From assembly GCA_030831945.1 (NCBI GenBank), contig JAURKC010000012.1, positions 1 through 64,000 of the forward strand: 64,000 nucleotides of DNA, read 5' to 3'. Position 1 is the stretch's first letter. Every line of letters starts with the position of its first letter. The notes beneath the pieces were generated by a model that had not been told where the DNA came from, searched no databases, and saw only the letters and a list, made by a program, of their open reading frames with translations. A program made the position numbers and the translations under genes. This stretch comes from Ferruginibacter sp. GTDB taxonomy: Bacteria; Bacteroidota; Bacteroidia; Chitinophagales; Chitinophagaceae. Below are positions 47,026 to 57,804 of the stretch, piece after piece.

Positions 47026-48969
47026 TTGATATCGCAAAATACCATACAACAGATCCAAGGAAGGATTGATATTATTGACATTATTGGCTCCTTTATTAAA
47101 TTAAAAAAAAGGGGGACCAGTTACTTAGGCTTATGTCCATTTCATAATGAAAAAACACCTTCTTTCACGGTATCCGCTGCAAAAGAGATTTATAAGTGTT
47201 TTGGTTGTGGCAGAAGCGGCAATAGCATTGGTTTTTTAATGGAGCATGAAAAATACAGTTATGTAGAAGCACTTCGCTGGCTTGCCCAAAAATACAATGT
47301 AGAAATTGAGGAGACAGAAACTACGCCTGAGCAAAAACTTCAGCAACTTAGTGCAGACAGTTTATTTATCATAAATAGTTTTGCACAAAAATTTTTCAGT
47401 GACTATTTATTCAATAATGAGGATGGTCAAGATATTGGTCTGAGTTATTTAAAACAAAGAGGATTTAGAGAAGATATTATCAAAAAATTTCAAATTGGAT
47501 TTAATCCAGAAGCAAGAGACAGCTTTTCACAGGCGGCTATTAATGCCCAATACAATTTAGACTTATTACAAAAAAGTGGTCTCGTGGCTATTCGCGATGA
47601 GCGTCCCGTGGATAACTACCGAGGGCGGATCATTTTCCCCATTCATAATCAGAGTGGCAAGGTCTTAGGATTTGGAGCAAGAATTTTAAAAACCAATGAC
47701 CGTACACCAAAATATATCAATACGCCAGAGAATGAAATTTATGTAAAAAGTAAAGTTTTATATGGCAGCTATTTTGCAAGAATGGCTATTGATAAAGCAG
47801 ATGAATGTTTACTAGTAGAGGGTTATACGGATGTGGTATCTCTTCATCAAGCTGGAATTGAAAATGTAGTAGCTAGTGGAGGAACGTCGCTTACGCCAGA
47901 TCAACTAAGACTTGTAAAAAAATATACGAATAATCTTACCATCATTTATGATGGTGATAGCGCGGGTATTAAAGCGGCGCTGCGCGGATTAGACCTAGCC
48001 CTTGAAGAAAGTTTGAATGTAAAATTGGTATTAATTCCTGATAATGAAGATCCTGATAGCTATGTAAATAAAGTAGGTGCACCTGCCTTCACTCAATTTG
48101 TGGCTGAAAATAAAAAAGATTTTATTCTTTTTCAATTAGGGGTAATGCTTCAGGATGCGGGAACAGATAGTAATAAAAAGTCAGCAGTAGTTAACCAAGT
48201 CGCAGAAACTATTTCAAAAATTAATAAGGCAGAAGATTTTACTAAACAACAAGATTATATAAAGCAGTGTGCGGAGATTCTTAAAATTGAAGAAGCTGGA
48301 TTACATGCGCTAGTCAATAAATTTGTCCGCGAAAAAGTAAATAAAGAAGAAAACAGGGCTAGTCGAGAATCAGTAAATCAGGCGAATACGGAAGGGAATC
48401 AAAATTTTGAAGTAGATGAAGAGGTCGTTTCATTACTTTACAAAGATGAACCACATGAAAGGGCTATGGTAAGAAGCTTACTAGAATTCGGACTCAAATC
48501 TTGGAATGATGAGCAGAGGGTAGCTGATCATGTATTTTCGGAAATTGCTGAAAATCAGCTAGAAGAATTGATCGATAATAAAAACTTAATTACGCTCATA
48601 AAAACATATAAAGCCTGGTATGATGAGGGCTTGGAACCTACCGCCAAAAATTTCACTTACCACGAAGACAATATTATTCGGCAACTTGCCATGCAAGTAA
48701 TGGACTATGACTATGAAATTAGCCAAAATTGGAAAGATGTTTATGAAGGTAAAATTGACACCCGAGAGGATCTCTACAAAGAAGAAGTATTCAGTACAGT
48801 CAATTATCTTAAATTAAGAAAGATAAAAAGGTTGATGGATGAAAATCAACGGGATTTAGAAAAAACAAAAGATCCAGAAGAACAACTAGTTTTATTGCAG
48901 ATACACCAGCATTTAAAACAAATGGAAATAGAGCTTGCCAAAAATATCGGAACGGTTATTTTTAAATAA
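47026..48969 (+). CDS. dnaG: DNA primase, TTG start
   Basis: 647 residues. CHC2 zinc finger ligands C37, H40, C58 and C61 (GLCPFHNEKTPSF ... YKCFGCGRSG); catalytic TOPRIM: LLVEGYTDVVSLHQAG and IYDGDSAGIKAALRG. It makes RNA primers at the replication fork; the C-terminal part (about 440-647) would bind the DnaB helicase. The start must be the TTG at 47026: the N-terminus ISQNTIQQIQGRIDIIDIIGSF is conserved and no ATG occurs until after the zinc finger. TTG may keep expression low. Confidence 0.96.
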   Translation: MISQNTIQQIQGRIDIIDIIGSFIKLKKRGTSYLGLCPFHNEKTPSFTVSAAKEIYKCFGCGRSGNSIGFLMEHEKYSYVEALRWLAQKYNVEIEETETTPEQKLQQLSADSLFIINSFAQKFFSDYLFNNEDGQDIGLSYLKQRGFREDIIKKFQIGFNPEARDSFSQAAINAQYNLDLLQKSGLVAIRDERPVDNYRGRIIFPIHNQSGKVLGFGARILKTNDRTPKYINTPENEIYVKSKVLYGSYFARMAIDKADECLLVEGYTDVVSLHQAGIENVVASGGTSLTPDQLRLVKKYTNNLTIIYDGDSAGIKAALRGLDLALEESLNVKLVLIPDNEDPDSYVNKVGAPAFTQFVAENKKDFILFQLGVMLQDAGTDSNKKSAVVNQVAETISKINKAEDFTKQQDYIKQCAEILKIEEAGLHALVNKFVREKVNKEENRASRESVNQANTEGNQNFEVDEEVVSLLYKDEPHERAMVRSLLEFGLKSWNDEQRVADHVFSEIAENQLEELIDNKNLITLIKTYKAWYDEGLEPTAKNFTYHEDNIIRQLAMQVMDYDYEISQNWKDVYEGKIDTREDLYKEEVFSTVNYLKLRKIKRLMDENQRDLEKTKDPEEQLVLLQIHQHLKQMEIELAKNIGTVIFK

Positions 48970-49031
48970 TTCAATTTAAACAAATATAGAGAAGGTAATT
49001 TCCCCTCATCTATTCATCAAATAAAAATAGC

Positions 49032-49301
49032 ATGCTAAGCAACAATGATATTTTAAAGAAACTAAGAGTAGCGCTCTCGTTACGAAATGACGATATTATT
49101 GAAATACTTTCCCTAGTAGATTTCGAAATGAGCAAGGGGGCCTTAGGTGATCTATTTAGAAATGAAGACCATCCTGGTTTTGTAGAAGCTGGTGATCAGG
49201 TACTACGAAATTTTTTAAATGGCTTAATCATTTACAAACGAGGAAAATTGCCTGATAATAGGATAATTAACAAGGATAAAGAAGAACCTGGAAATGAATA
49301 G
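49032..49301 (+). CDS. DUF1456 family protein, single repeat
   Basis: 89 residues. NDILKKLRVALSLRNDDIIEIL and DHPGFVEAGDQVLRNFLNGLIIYKRGK match DUF1456 (YehS). The E. coli protein has two copies of this module; this one has one. Function unknown; possibly co-transcribed with dnaG, 62 bp upstream. Confidence 0.85.
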   Translation: MLSNNDILKKLRVALSLRNDDIIEILSLVDFEMSKGALGDLFRNEDHPGFVEAGDQVLRNFLNGLIIYKRGKLPDNRIINKDKEEPGNE

Positions 49302-49364
49302 GGTAAATGGATAGTCAAGAAAATATTTACTATTCTCTCTCCCACCATTCACCCCACTAATCTA

Positions 49365-49592
49365 TTAATTCGTTTTCTTAGGTGGCAAAGCAAATGCCTT
49401 AGCTTCATGCTCAAAATGACCATTGTGAGCGCCATCACAATATGGTTTATTCTTAGATAAACCACAGCGACAAAGGCCTAAAACTTCTCTTCCACCTAAA
49501 TCATATTGATTTCCTTCTCTATCGAAAATTTCAAAATCTCCCTCTATTTTTAGAGATCCATTATTATTCACTGTAATTTTTGTTGCTGCCAT
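49365..49592 (-). CDS. CDGSH iron-sulfur domain protein
   Basis: 75 residues. [2Fe-2S] ligands C41, C43, C52 and H56 in the CDGSH pattern [17 protein letters not shown]. Small soluble electron-transfer or cluster-transfer protein like the mitoNEET family, without a membrane anchor. Convergent with the DUF1456 gene. Confidence 0.92.
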   Translation of the reverse strand: MAATKITVNNNGSLKIEGDFEIFDREGNQYDLGGREVLGLCRCGLSKNKPYCDGAHNGHFEHEAKAFALPPKKTN

Positions 49593-49849
49593 TTTTTGGG
49601 TTTTATATTTTAAAAATTGGGATGCTCTTTTAAATTTATCGATTGATAAGTTTTGTTATAAACCATCAACAGTAATGGATATTTTATACTGCTTTAATTT
49701 ACTACAAAAGTAATGTTTCAGAGATTATCTAGATAATCTTTTAATAATACCGTAAAATGTAAAAAGTAAATCTAGTTTCATTTACACCAAAAATTATCAT
49801 TACAAAGACCATTTTTTTTACTTATCTTTTAGTAGAAAAATATATAAAA

Positions 49850-50041
49850 ATGGACACAAAAAATAAACTAAAGGAACTGAATAGAGAAGCGCTAGTAAAG
49901 GTGGAGAATTATATGAAGGAAAAAGAAAGTGAAAGATTAGCGGATCACCATGAAAAAATTCACAGCGCAAAAGAAGAATGGCAGATGGCCTGGAATAAAC
50001 TAATGGAGACCCTGCTAATTTTAGAAAAGATCGAAATTTAA
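49850..50041 (+). CDS. Small helical protein, unknown
   Basis: 63 residues, nearly all predicted helix, very charged (MDTKNKLKELNREALVKVEN ... EEWQMAWNKLMETLLILEKIEI). Nothing recognised. A TATCTTTT box lies about 20 bp upstream, and no competing frame covers the region, so it may be a genuine small gene. Confidence 0.5.
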   Translation: MDTKNKLKELNREALVKVENYMKEKESERLADHHEKIHSAKEEWQMAWNKLMETLLILEKIEI

Positions 50042-50254
50042 AAAGATCTATTTCTGATAAGTTTTCAACTGATCAAGTTAATTTAAACCTTACCGACTGA
50101 GTTTTTATATAAAATTATTTTAATATATAATAGTAGCTGTATTCGTTCATGCTATGCTACAAAAAGCCTGAATTGTTGAACAAAATAATCATTGGTTGGT
50201 TAATAGATTAAGCAAGCCAATAGATTTATTTAAAAATTCAATATATTGCCGTTT

Positions 50255-51256
50255 ATGAGTCAGAAAAACAATTTTGTGTTCTCAGAATTATCTGAGCCAC
50301 ATCGTATCCGAACCAAAGAAATTCTTCAACAGCATCCAAATATTAGGAAGCTAATTGGGAAAAACCCATTAACTATTCTTGCCATCATTGGTTTGGTAAG
50401 TTTTCAAGTAATCGTTGCAGGATTGGTAAGCGCACAATCTTGGTGGATTGTAATAGGAGCTGCTTATTTGTTAGGAGCTTTTGCAGACCACGCCTTATTT
50501 GTAATGATACACGAATGCGCCCACCGCTTACTTTTCAAAAAGCCGGAAGCTAATCGTTTAGCCGGAATTTTTGCCAATATTCCTCAAATTTTTCCAAGTT
50601 CAGTTTCTTTTGAAAGATACCATATCAAACACCATTCTTTTCAAGGTGTTCACGAACTTGATGCCGATCTTCCTAACAAATGGGAAGCCAAGCTGATTAA
50701 CAACTATTTTATTGGTAAAGTATTATGGTTATTATTTTATCCTTTATTCCAAGTATTTAGAATTAGCCGACTGAAAGAAATTAAGCCATTTGATGGATGG
50801 GTGGCGCTTAATTGGGGTGTACAAATCACCTTTTCTTTCCTCATAATATTTTTTTTAGGACCTAAAGCATTTGCCTTTTTATTATTAAGCTTTTTCTTTT
50901 CTGTAGGGTTACATCCTCTAGGTGCTCGCTGGATACAAGAGCATTATTTAACTCATGGAGAACAAGAAACCTATAGTTATTATGGGCCCCTTAATGCAGT
51001 AGCCTTTAATGTAGGTTTTCATAATGAGCACCACGATTTTCCATCAGTACCTTGGAACCGTCTTCCTCAAATTAGAGAAGGTGCTCCATCTTTTTACAAT
51101 TCATTATTTTTCCATACTTCATGGACAAAATTATTTTTCAGATTTCTTTTCGATAAAGAGATCTCCTTATTTTCAAGGGTTATACGTAATGACCGTGGTA
51201 AAGTAAAATTGACCGATGAATCTAAACCTGATATGGAGATGGTGAGTTTGAACTAA
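50255..51256 (+). CDS. Membrane fatty-acyl/sphingolipid desaturase, dihydroceramide-desaturase-like
   Basis: 333 residues from the ATG at 50255 (a TTG three codons earlier is less likely). Three di-iron histidine boxes: HECAH, HIKHH (YHIKHHSFQG) and HNEHH (VGFHNEHHDFP). The segment EHYLTHGEQETYSYYGPLN followed by NVGFHNEHHDFPSVPWNRLPQI closely follows, from memory, the eukaryotic sphingolipid delta-4 desaturase DES1/DEGS1, more than the usual bacterial acyl-lipid desaturases. Four or more membrane segments surround the boxes. It would use oxygen and an electron donor to introduce a double bond, possibly in a dihydroceramide. A terminator follows. Confidence 0.9.
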   Translation: MSQKNNFVFSELSEPHRIRTKEILQQHPNIRKLIGKNPLTILAIIGLVSFQVIVAGLVSAQSWWIVIGAAYLLGAFADHALFVMIHECAHRLLFKKPEANRLAGIFANIPQIFPSSVSFERYHIKHHSFQGVHELDADLPNKWEAKLINNYFIGKVLWLLFYPLFQVFRISRLKEIKPFDGWVALNWGVQITFSFLIIFFLGPKAFAFLLLSFFFSVGLHPLGARWIQEHYLTHGEQETYSYYGPLNAVAFNVGFHNEHHDFPSVPWNRLPQIREGAPSFYNSLFFHTSWTKLFFRFLFDKEISLFSRVIRNDRGKVKLTDESKPDMEMVSLN

Positions 51257-51280
51257 ATATAAATACCGAAATTTATTTAT

Positions 51281-51312
51281 AAAAAAAGTGCAGAGATTTC
51301 TGCACTTTTTTT
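51281..51312 (+). terminator. Desaturase terminator
   Basis: AAAAAAAGTGCAGA / TCTGCACTTTTTTT stem with GATT loop, U-run on both strands; may also serve the convergent YeiH gene. Confidence 0.9.
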
Positions 51313-51353
51313 TAGGTATCAGCTACCAAAAATTGGATTAAAAATCCTAATGG

Positions 51354-52610
51354 CTATTTAAACAAAAGATAAGCTACTGCAAGGGTTATCACTACATTAA
51401 ATAACTGAGCTAACAAAAATGCATACATAGGCTTTCTATTTTCACCTTTCATTAGATCACTAAATTTAGTTTCAAGCCCTATACTAGTAAAGGCTAGTAC
51501 AAACCAAAGAGACTGGATATTCTTCAAACCATCTTTAACAGTAGTGATTGTGTCGGCACTCAAAACAAATGAAAATAATAAAGAGGCAGCGACAAAGCCT
51601 AATACAAATTTTGGAAAACGCTCCCAAATGACTTTTAGAGTAGGTTTTTCTACTTCATCAACAGCAGTATTTTTCTTGTAGGTCCAGTAAACTGATATAG
51701 CAAAGGCTGCAATTCCTAGCAATACATTTTGAGAAAATTTAACGATAGTACTAATTTTCAATGCTTCCTCTCCTACGAGTGTTCCAGAAGCAACTACCGC
51801 ACCTGTAGTATCGATACTACCACCTAACCACGCTCCGGTAACGGCCTGTGAAAGGCCCATCCAATTAGCTAGATAAGGCATTCCAATCATCATAGGAATA
51901 GCACAAATTAATACTAGCGAAATAACATAGGATAATTTCTTTGTATCACCTTTGATGGCACCGGCAGTTGCAATGGCAGCAGATACACCACAAATAGAAA
52001 CTGCACTGGCTATCATCATTGTAAGCTCACTATCGACTTTCAATTTTTTACACAGCCAAAAAGCAACATACCAAACAGATAATACCACTACTAATGCCTG
52101 GAGTAAACCATAAGAACCCGCTTTTAAAATATCAGAAAAAATAATAGTAGTGCCCAATATGACCAAGCCTATTTTTACAAACAATTCAGTTGATAAGGCA
52201 GAACGAAACCATTCTGGTAACTTAAATAAATTACCAATCGTTAATCCAATGCCTAGACTAAAAATAACCGCTTCTAAGTTGTAAGATTTAATTGACTTAT
52301 TTCCAGCTACAATTAATGCGATTATGGTAATGATGTAAACTAATGGAAAAGAGATGATAAAGTATTTAACCGGCTTTGCTGTCAATAAAGCGGCCATTAA
52401 AGCGATTAATAGCACAAATAAGAATTGTATCCCTAATTTAGAAAGATTAGCTATTTGAAATATTTTCTGCTGCAAATCGCTAGAGGTGGCCCAACTGTAA
52501 ACTGGACTTTCTGGCTTTACGCCTACTATTGCCAAAACAATAACTAGAAAACCCAATAAAACCACTACCCAATCCTCGTGCAGTGCAAATTTTGATGTAG
52601 ATGAAGACAT
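51354..52610 (-). CDS. YeiH-family membrane transporter (putative sulfate exporter)
   Basis: 418 residues with about ten to eleven predicted membrane helices. SAVSICGVSAAIATAGAIKG, GAWLGGSIDTTGAVVASGTL and the C-terminal ALLFSF..SIGLETKFSDLMKG match the conserved-hypothetical YeiH family (PF03601), annotated as sulfate or sulfonate exporters. Substrate uncertain. Convergent with the desaturase; groEL lies upstream in the same direction but is separated by a strong terminator. Confidence 0.88.
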   Translation of the reverse strand: MSSSTSKFALHEDWVVVLLGFLVIVLAIVGVKPESPVYSWATSSDLQQKIFQIANLSKLGIQFLFVLLIALMAALLTAKPVKYFIISFPLVYIITIIALIVAGNKSIKSYNLEAVIFSLGIGLTIGNLFKLPEWFRSALSTELFVKIGLVILGTTIIFSDILKAGSYGLLQALVVVLSVWYVAFWLCKKLKVDSELTMMIASAVSICGVSAAIATAGAIKGDTKKLSYVISLVLICAIPMMIGMPYLANWMGLSQAVTGAWLGGSIDTTGAVVASGTLVGEEALKISTIVKFSQNVLLGIAAFAISVYWTYKKNTAVDEVEKPTLKVIWERFPKFVLGFVAASLLFSFVLSADTITTVKDGLKNIQSLWFVLAFTSIGLETKFSDLMKGENRKPMYAFLLAQLFNVVITLAVAYLLFK

Positions 52611-52670
52611 GCGTTAAAATGTTATTTAAATAAAGATATAATAAACTTTTTATAGTCATACAAGTAACAA

Positions 52671-52708
52671 AAAAGGTCCCCTCCGTAATAACGGAGGGGA
52701 CCTTTTTT
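52671..52708 (-). terminator. groEL terminator
   Basis: Stem AAAAGGTCCCCTCCGT / ACGGAGGGGACCTTTT with loop AATA; 24 bp past the groEL stop. Confidence 0.92.
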
Positions 52709-52731
52709 AGTATTATTGAGGAATGACTGTA

Positions 52732-54402
<1,671 letters not shown>

Positions 54403-54450
54403 TTAAAATTTTTGAAAATGCATTCGCACATTTTCAAATTCATTGACAGT

Positions 54451-54732
54451 TTATACGATTGCCAAAATATCGCTTTCTCTCATGATTAGGTATTCAATAC
54501 CATCAATCGTGATTTCAGTTCCAGCGTATTTACCATATAAAACGGTATCACCACTTTTTACTGTTACAGGTTCGTCTTTCTTACCTGGACCTGCTGCAAG
54601 TACAATACCACGTTGTGGCTTTTCTTTTGCAGTATCTGGAATAATTATTCCACCAGCAGATTTTTCTTCTGCAGCCGCTGGTTGTACAATCACCCTATCA
54701 TGCAAGGGCGTAATGCTTAGCTTCTTAGCCAT
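54451..54732 (-). CDS. groES: Co-chaperonin GroES
   Basis: 93 residues. [20 protein letters not shown] is the first strand and mobile loop; [28 protein letters not shown] the C-terminal end. Forms the heptameric lid on GroEL. The operon promoter upstream has a consensus -7 box; no CIRCE operator was found, so HrcA control is not indicated. Confidence 0.98.
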   Translation of the reverse strand: MAKKLSITPLHDRVIVQPAAAEEKSAGGIIIPDTAKEKPQRGIVLAAGPGKKDEPVTVKSGDTVLYGKYAGTEITIDGIEYLIMRESDILAIV

Positions 54733-54788
54733 AATTGTATTAAATTTTAATTAGTTGAAAAAGTAAACCCTGCAATTTTGCCGGGCAG

Positions 54789-54813
54789 CAAATATAAGCC
54801 AATTTCATACCAA
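54789..54813 (-). promoter_or_regulatory. Predicted groES-groEL promoter
   Basis: TATATTTG (54789-54796) with TTG at 54811-54813 upstream, about 14 bp apart. An imperfect inverted repeat CCCTGCAATTTTGCCGGG (54768-54785) covers the predicted start of transcription. Confidence 0.6.
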
Positions 54814-55112
54814 CTCATTTATAAAAGAATAGTTGTCATATTTTATTCAAAAAAACCGGATTTAATGGGTTTTTAATGAAAATTAGTCAGATTATAAGGG
54901 GATTTAACAGGGAATTTTGTCAGTAAGCTAAATCTATATATTATGAAAATGGTTAAAATATCAACGCTAAAAAAAATAAAAATGACATTTCTCCTAAATA
55001 ATTGGCAGTAAATAGTAATCACAAGCTTGTTAAAAATGACAAAAAACTATCTACTATATTCTTAAACTAAAAAAAGCAGTCCACCTAAAATTTAAAAGGC
55101 GGTTAAAATGTT
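54814..55112. other. Gene-free region between groES and nusB
   Basis: About 300 bp of AT-rich sequence. A 22-codon plus-strand frame at 54943-55011 starts with ATG but has no supporting context. Nothing else recognised. Confidence 0.6.
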
Positions 55113-55120
55113 TACATTTG
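55113..55120 (+). promoter_or_regulatory. Predicted -7 box of nusB
   Basis: TACATTTG, full consensus, 22 bp before the ATG at 55143. Confidence 0.55.
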
Positions 55121-55142
55121 CATCTCAAAAGTTCTTATTGAA

Positions 55143-56075
55143 ATGATTAGCAGAAGAAATATCCGGGTTAAAGTAATGCAAAGCCTTTACGTATTAGATA
55201 GCATTAATGGTGACCTAAAACCCGGCCAAGCGGTTAATTTATTAAAAAAGCAAATCGACCAATCCCGTCAACTTTTTATATACCTCATTTACTTTATTAT
55301 TGAAGTTGCTCGCTATGCTGAAAAAGATGCGATCAAAAAGGCATCTAAACATTTACCCTCTCAAAGTGATCTAAATATTAACACCAAAATAGTTGGAAAC
55401 GAACTCATTTGGAAAATAGTTGAATTACCTAGTTATATCTCAGCGGTGGCAGAAAGTAAACCCCAGTTAATTGCAGATGACGAATTGCTAAGAAAGACTT
55501 ATCTCCATTTGATTGAATCGGAAGAATACAAGGATTATATTGAAGTAAAGAGTAGGGATAAAAAAAGTGAAAAAGATATACTTGAATTCATATTTACCAA
55601 CCTAATGCTACCTAATGAAAATTTCATTGGCCATGTGGAAGAACATTTTATAAACTGGGATGATGATGCCGAAATGATGAATATCCTTATTCAAAATTTT
55701 CTACAAAAACATGCTAACTATGATTTAAATGAAATGGTGAGCAAAGAGAAATGGGATTTCGCTAAAAATTTATTGGAGACTACGATTGATAAAAAAGAAG
55801 TTAGCATGGAATTACTAAAACCCAAACTAAAAAACTGGGATGCTGAAAGAATTGCTTCGCTAGATTTAATTATTATTCAGATGGGTATTAGTGAATTTCT
55901 ATTTTTCGATACCATTCCAACTAAAGTTACCATCAACGAATACATTGATTTAGCGAAAGATTACAGTACCCCTCAGAGTGGGCAATTTATTAATGGAATT
56001 CTTGATAACATCCATAAAGATCTAAGCACTGAGGGAAGAATCCATAAGAAAAGTTTTAAAAATAGTACCCTGTAA
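55143..56075 (+). CDS. nusB: NusB, long Bacteroidota form
   Basis: 310 residues, about twice the E. coli length. The N-terminus (ISRRNIRVKVMQSLYVLDSI) is a diverged NusB-like start; the true RNA-binding NusB fold is the C-terminal half (about 180-300): WDAERIASLDLIIIQMGISEF, TKVTINEYIDLAKDYSTPQSGQFINGILDNI. NusB binds boxA with S10 for rRNA antitermination. First of a run nusB - DUF1573 - yajC - coaE typical of the phylum. Confidence 0.92.
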   Translation: MISRRNIRVKVMQSLYVLDSINGDLKPGQAVNLLKKQIDQSRQLFIYLIYFIIEVARYAEKDAIKKASKHLPSQSDLNINTKIVGNELIWKIVELPSYISAVAESKPQLIADDELLRKTYLHLIESEEYKDYIEVKSRDKKSEKDILEFIFTNLMLPNENFIGHVEEHFINWDDDAEMMNILIQNFLQKHANYDLNEMVSKEKWDFAKNLLETTIDKKEVSMELLKPKLKNWDAERIASLDLIIIQMGISEFLFFDTIPTKVTINEYIDLAKDYSTPQSGQFINGILDNIHKDLSTEGRIHKKSFKNSTL

Positions 56076-56160
56076 GCTAATCGACAGGCTGGTAGCTATT
56101 TTTGGTAGGCTTGAATTAAATAAGTTCTTATTTAATAACTTTACTCTATAAATATTCAAC

Positions 56161-56595
56161 TTGAGTAAATACATCTGGGTAATATTCATGACGGCTAGTT
56201 TGATTGCATGCAATGCAAGAAGAAATAAAAAACTAGATAAAGATGCTGCAATTTTGGCGCAAATTGCTTTACAGGACACTACGCAGGTCGAATTGATTGA
56301 TAGCATATATAATTTTGGAATAATAAACGAAGGAGAAAAGGTTAGTTGCAATTTTAGATTTAAAAATGTTGGTAAAAAACCGTTAGTGATAATCAATGCC
56401 TCTGCCAGTTGCGGATGTACTATTCCAGAGAAACCAGAAAAACCTATCTTGTCAGGAGATACAGGTGTAATCAAAGTTTCATTTAATAGTACTGGTAAAA
56501 AAGGCTTCACCTCAAAATTAATTTCAGTGGAAGCGAATACTGAACCAGCATTTCCGATTTTGATCATAGCGGGTGACGTAATGGAAACGAAATAA
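56161..56595 (+). CDS. DUF1573 lipoprotein, TTG start
   Basis: 144 residues from a TTG at 56161: this gives a proper lipoprotein signal (SKYIWVIFMTASLIACNARR, lipobox LIAC); the internal ATG would leave only about eight residues before the Cys. EVNFG-like start IYNFGIINEGEKVSCNFRFKNVGKKPLVI, SASCGCTIPEKPEKPILSGDTGVI is the DUF1573 immunoglobulin-like domain. Function unknown. Between nusB and yajC, likely co-transcribed. Confidence 0.88.
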   Translation: MSKYIWVIFMTASLIACNARRNKKLDKDAAILAQIALQDTTQVELIDSIYNFGIINEGEKVSCNFRFKNVGKKPLVIINASASCGCTIPEKPEKPILSGDTGVIKVSFNSTGKKGFTSKLISVEANTEPAFPILIIAGDVMETK

Positions 56596-56637
56596 GGAAA
56601 CGAAATAATTTTTTTTTAATAATTAATATTCAACAAC

Positions 56638-56982
56638 ATGTATTTAAAAGGGATTTTATTAACCATGGGACAAGGTGCGGCCCAAGGTGGAAGCAGTAGC
56701 TTTTCACTAATTTTTATGGGAGCAATGATTTTGGTATTTTGGCTTTTTATGATTCGCCCTCAAGCTAAAAAGGCTAAACAACAAAAAACTTTTATCAACG
56801 ACCTTAAAAAAGGTGATAAAGTAATTACCATCGCAGGAATTCATGGTAGCATTAATAAAGTAAATGAAGATGGTACACTGAGCTTAGAAGTAAGCCCAGG
56901 TAGTTACTTAAAGATTGAAAAAAGTACAGTAAGCATGGAAATGTCAGCTAGCCTTAATAAAGCAGTGACTGAAACCAAATAA
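56638..56982 (+). CDS. yajC: Preprotein translocase subunit YajC
   Basis: 114 residues. One membrane helix (about 22-40, FSLIFMGAMILVFWLFMIRPQ) followed by AKQQKTFINDLKKGDKVITIAGIHGSI, the YajC signature. Accessory subunit of SecDF-YajC at the translocon. Start at 56638 gives a slightly long N-terminus; ATG at 56665 is an alternative. Confidence 0.93.
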   Translation: MYLKGILLTMGQGAAQGGSSSFSLIFMGAMILVFWLFMIRPQAKKAKQQKTFINDLKKGDKVITIAGIHGSINKVNEDGTLSLEVSPGSYLKIEKSTVSMEMSASLNKAVTETK

Positions 56983-57071
56983 GGCTTTATTACTCCATTT
57001 GGATTAAGCTGAATGCTTTCAAAAAATTGACTGATTTTCCATTGTAGGATGATAACAGTATTGAATGGATA

Positions 57072-57103
57072 AAAACCGGTCGAATTAAATCGACCGGTTT
57101 TTT
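57072..57103 (+). terminator. yajC terminator
   Basis: AAAACCGGTCGA / TCGACCGGTTTT stem with loop ATTAAA and T-run; ends the nusB-yajC transcript before coaE. Confidence 0.9.
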
Positions 57104-57175
57104 AACAAAAGCTACTACTGGTAAGGTAATTATTCATCAATCATCAACTTCATTATCACTTTAAACCATTAACCT

Positions 57176-57772
57176 ATGACGCTAAAAATTGGTATAACAG
57201 GTGGTATTGGTAGTGGAAAAACTACTATATCTAAAGTTTTTGAAGTATTGGGCATTCCTGTTTATTATGCAGATTTGGAAGCCAAAAGATTAATGAATGA
57301 AGATGAGCTACTCAAAGAGAAAATTCAATATCATTTTGGAAAAGAATGCTATAAAAACGGAAGTATAGATAGGAAATATCTTTCTAATTTGGTTTTTAAT
57401 AATGAAAAGAAACTTTCACTACTCAATAGTATTGTTCATCCAGTTACCTTGGAAGATGCTAAAGTTTGGATGCAAAAACAGACCTCTCCTTATACCCTAA
57501 AAGAAGCAGCACTTATTTTTGAAAGTGGTTCGCAACAACAACTCGATTATGTTATCGGCGTTTACAGTCCTACCCCTCTTAGAATTCAAAGAGTAATCAA
57601 TAGAGATCAGCTAAGCCGAGAGGAAGTGAAATCTAGAATGGAAAAACAAATGGACGAAACAATTAAAATGCGTCTGTGCGATTTTGTAATCAATAATGAT
57701 GAACAAGAATTAGTAATTCCTCAGGTAATTAAAATTCATGAAACCCTACTATCAAAAATTGAACTTTCTTAA
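57176..57772 (+). CDS. coaE: Dephospho-CoA kinase
   Basis: 198 residues. P-loop GGIGSGKT (9-16) in KIGITGGIGSGKTTISKVF, YYADLEAKRLM, and the lid/CoA region RVINRDQLSREEVKSRMEKQ. It adds the final phosphate to CoA. A terminator separates it from yajC, so it is transcribed separately; the YbbR-like gene often found between yajC and coaE in relatives (from memory) is absent here. Confidence 0.95.
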   Translation: MTLKIGITGGIGSGKTTISKVFEVLGIPVYYADLEAKRLMNEDELLKEKIQYHFGKECYKNGSIDRKYLSNLVFNNEKKLSLLNSIVHPVTLEDAKVWMQKQTSPYTLKEAALIFESGSQQQLDYVIGVYSPTPLRIQRVINRDQLSREEVKSRMEKQMDETIKMRLCDFVINNDEQELVIPQVIKIHETLLSKIELS

Positions 57773-57804
57773 CCTAGAGATATGATCCTTCAAGATCGAA
57801 TTGT

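Noticed and set aside
50246..50254. TTG start of the desaturase three codons before ATG
   Set aside because: The ATG at 50255 starts the family-like N-terminus and needs no unusual codon.
54943..55011. 22-codon ATG-started frame MKMVKISTLKKIKMTFLLNN
   Set aside because: AT-rich gap where such frames arise by chance; no promoter box at the right distance and no family resemblance.
54733..55142. Possible CIRCE/HrcA operator at groES
   Set aside because: The TTAGCACTC-N9-GAGTGCTAA pattern is absent; only a weak imperfect repeat covers the predicted start of transcription.
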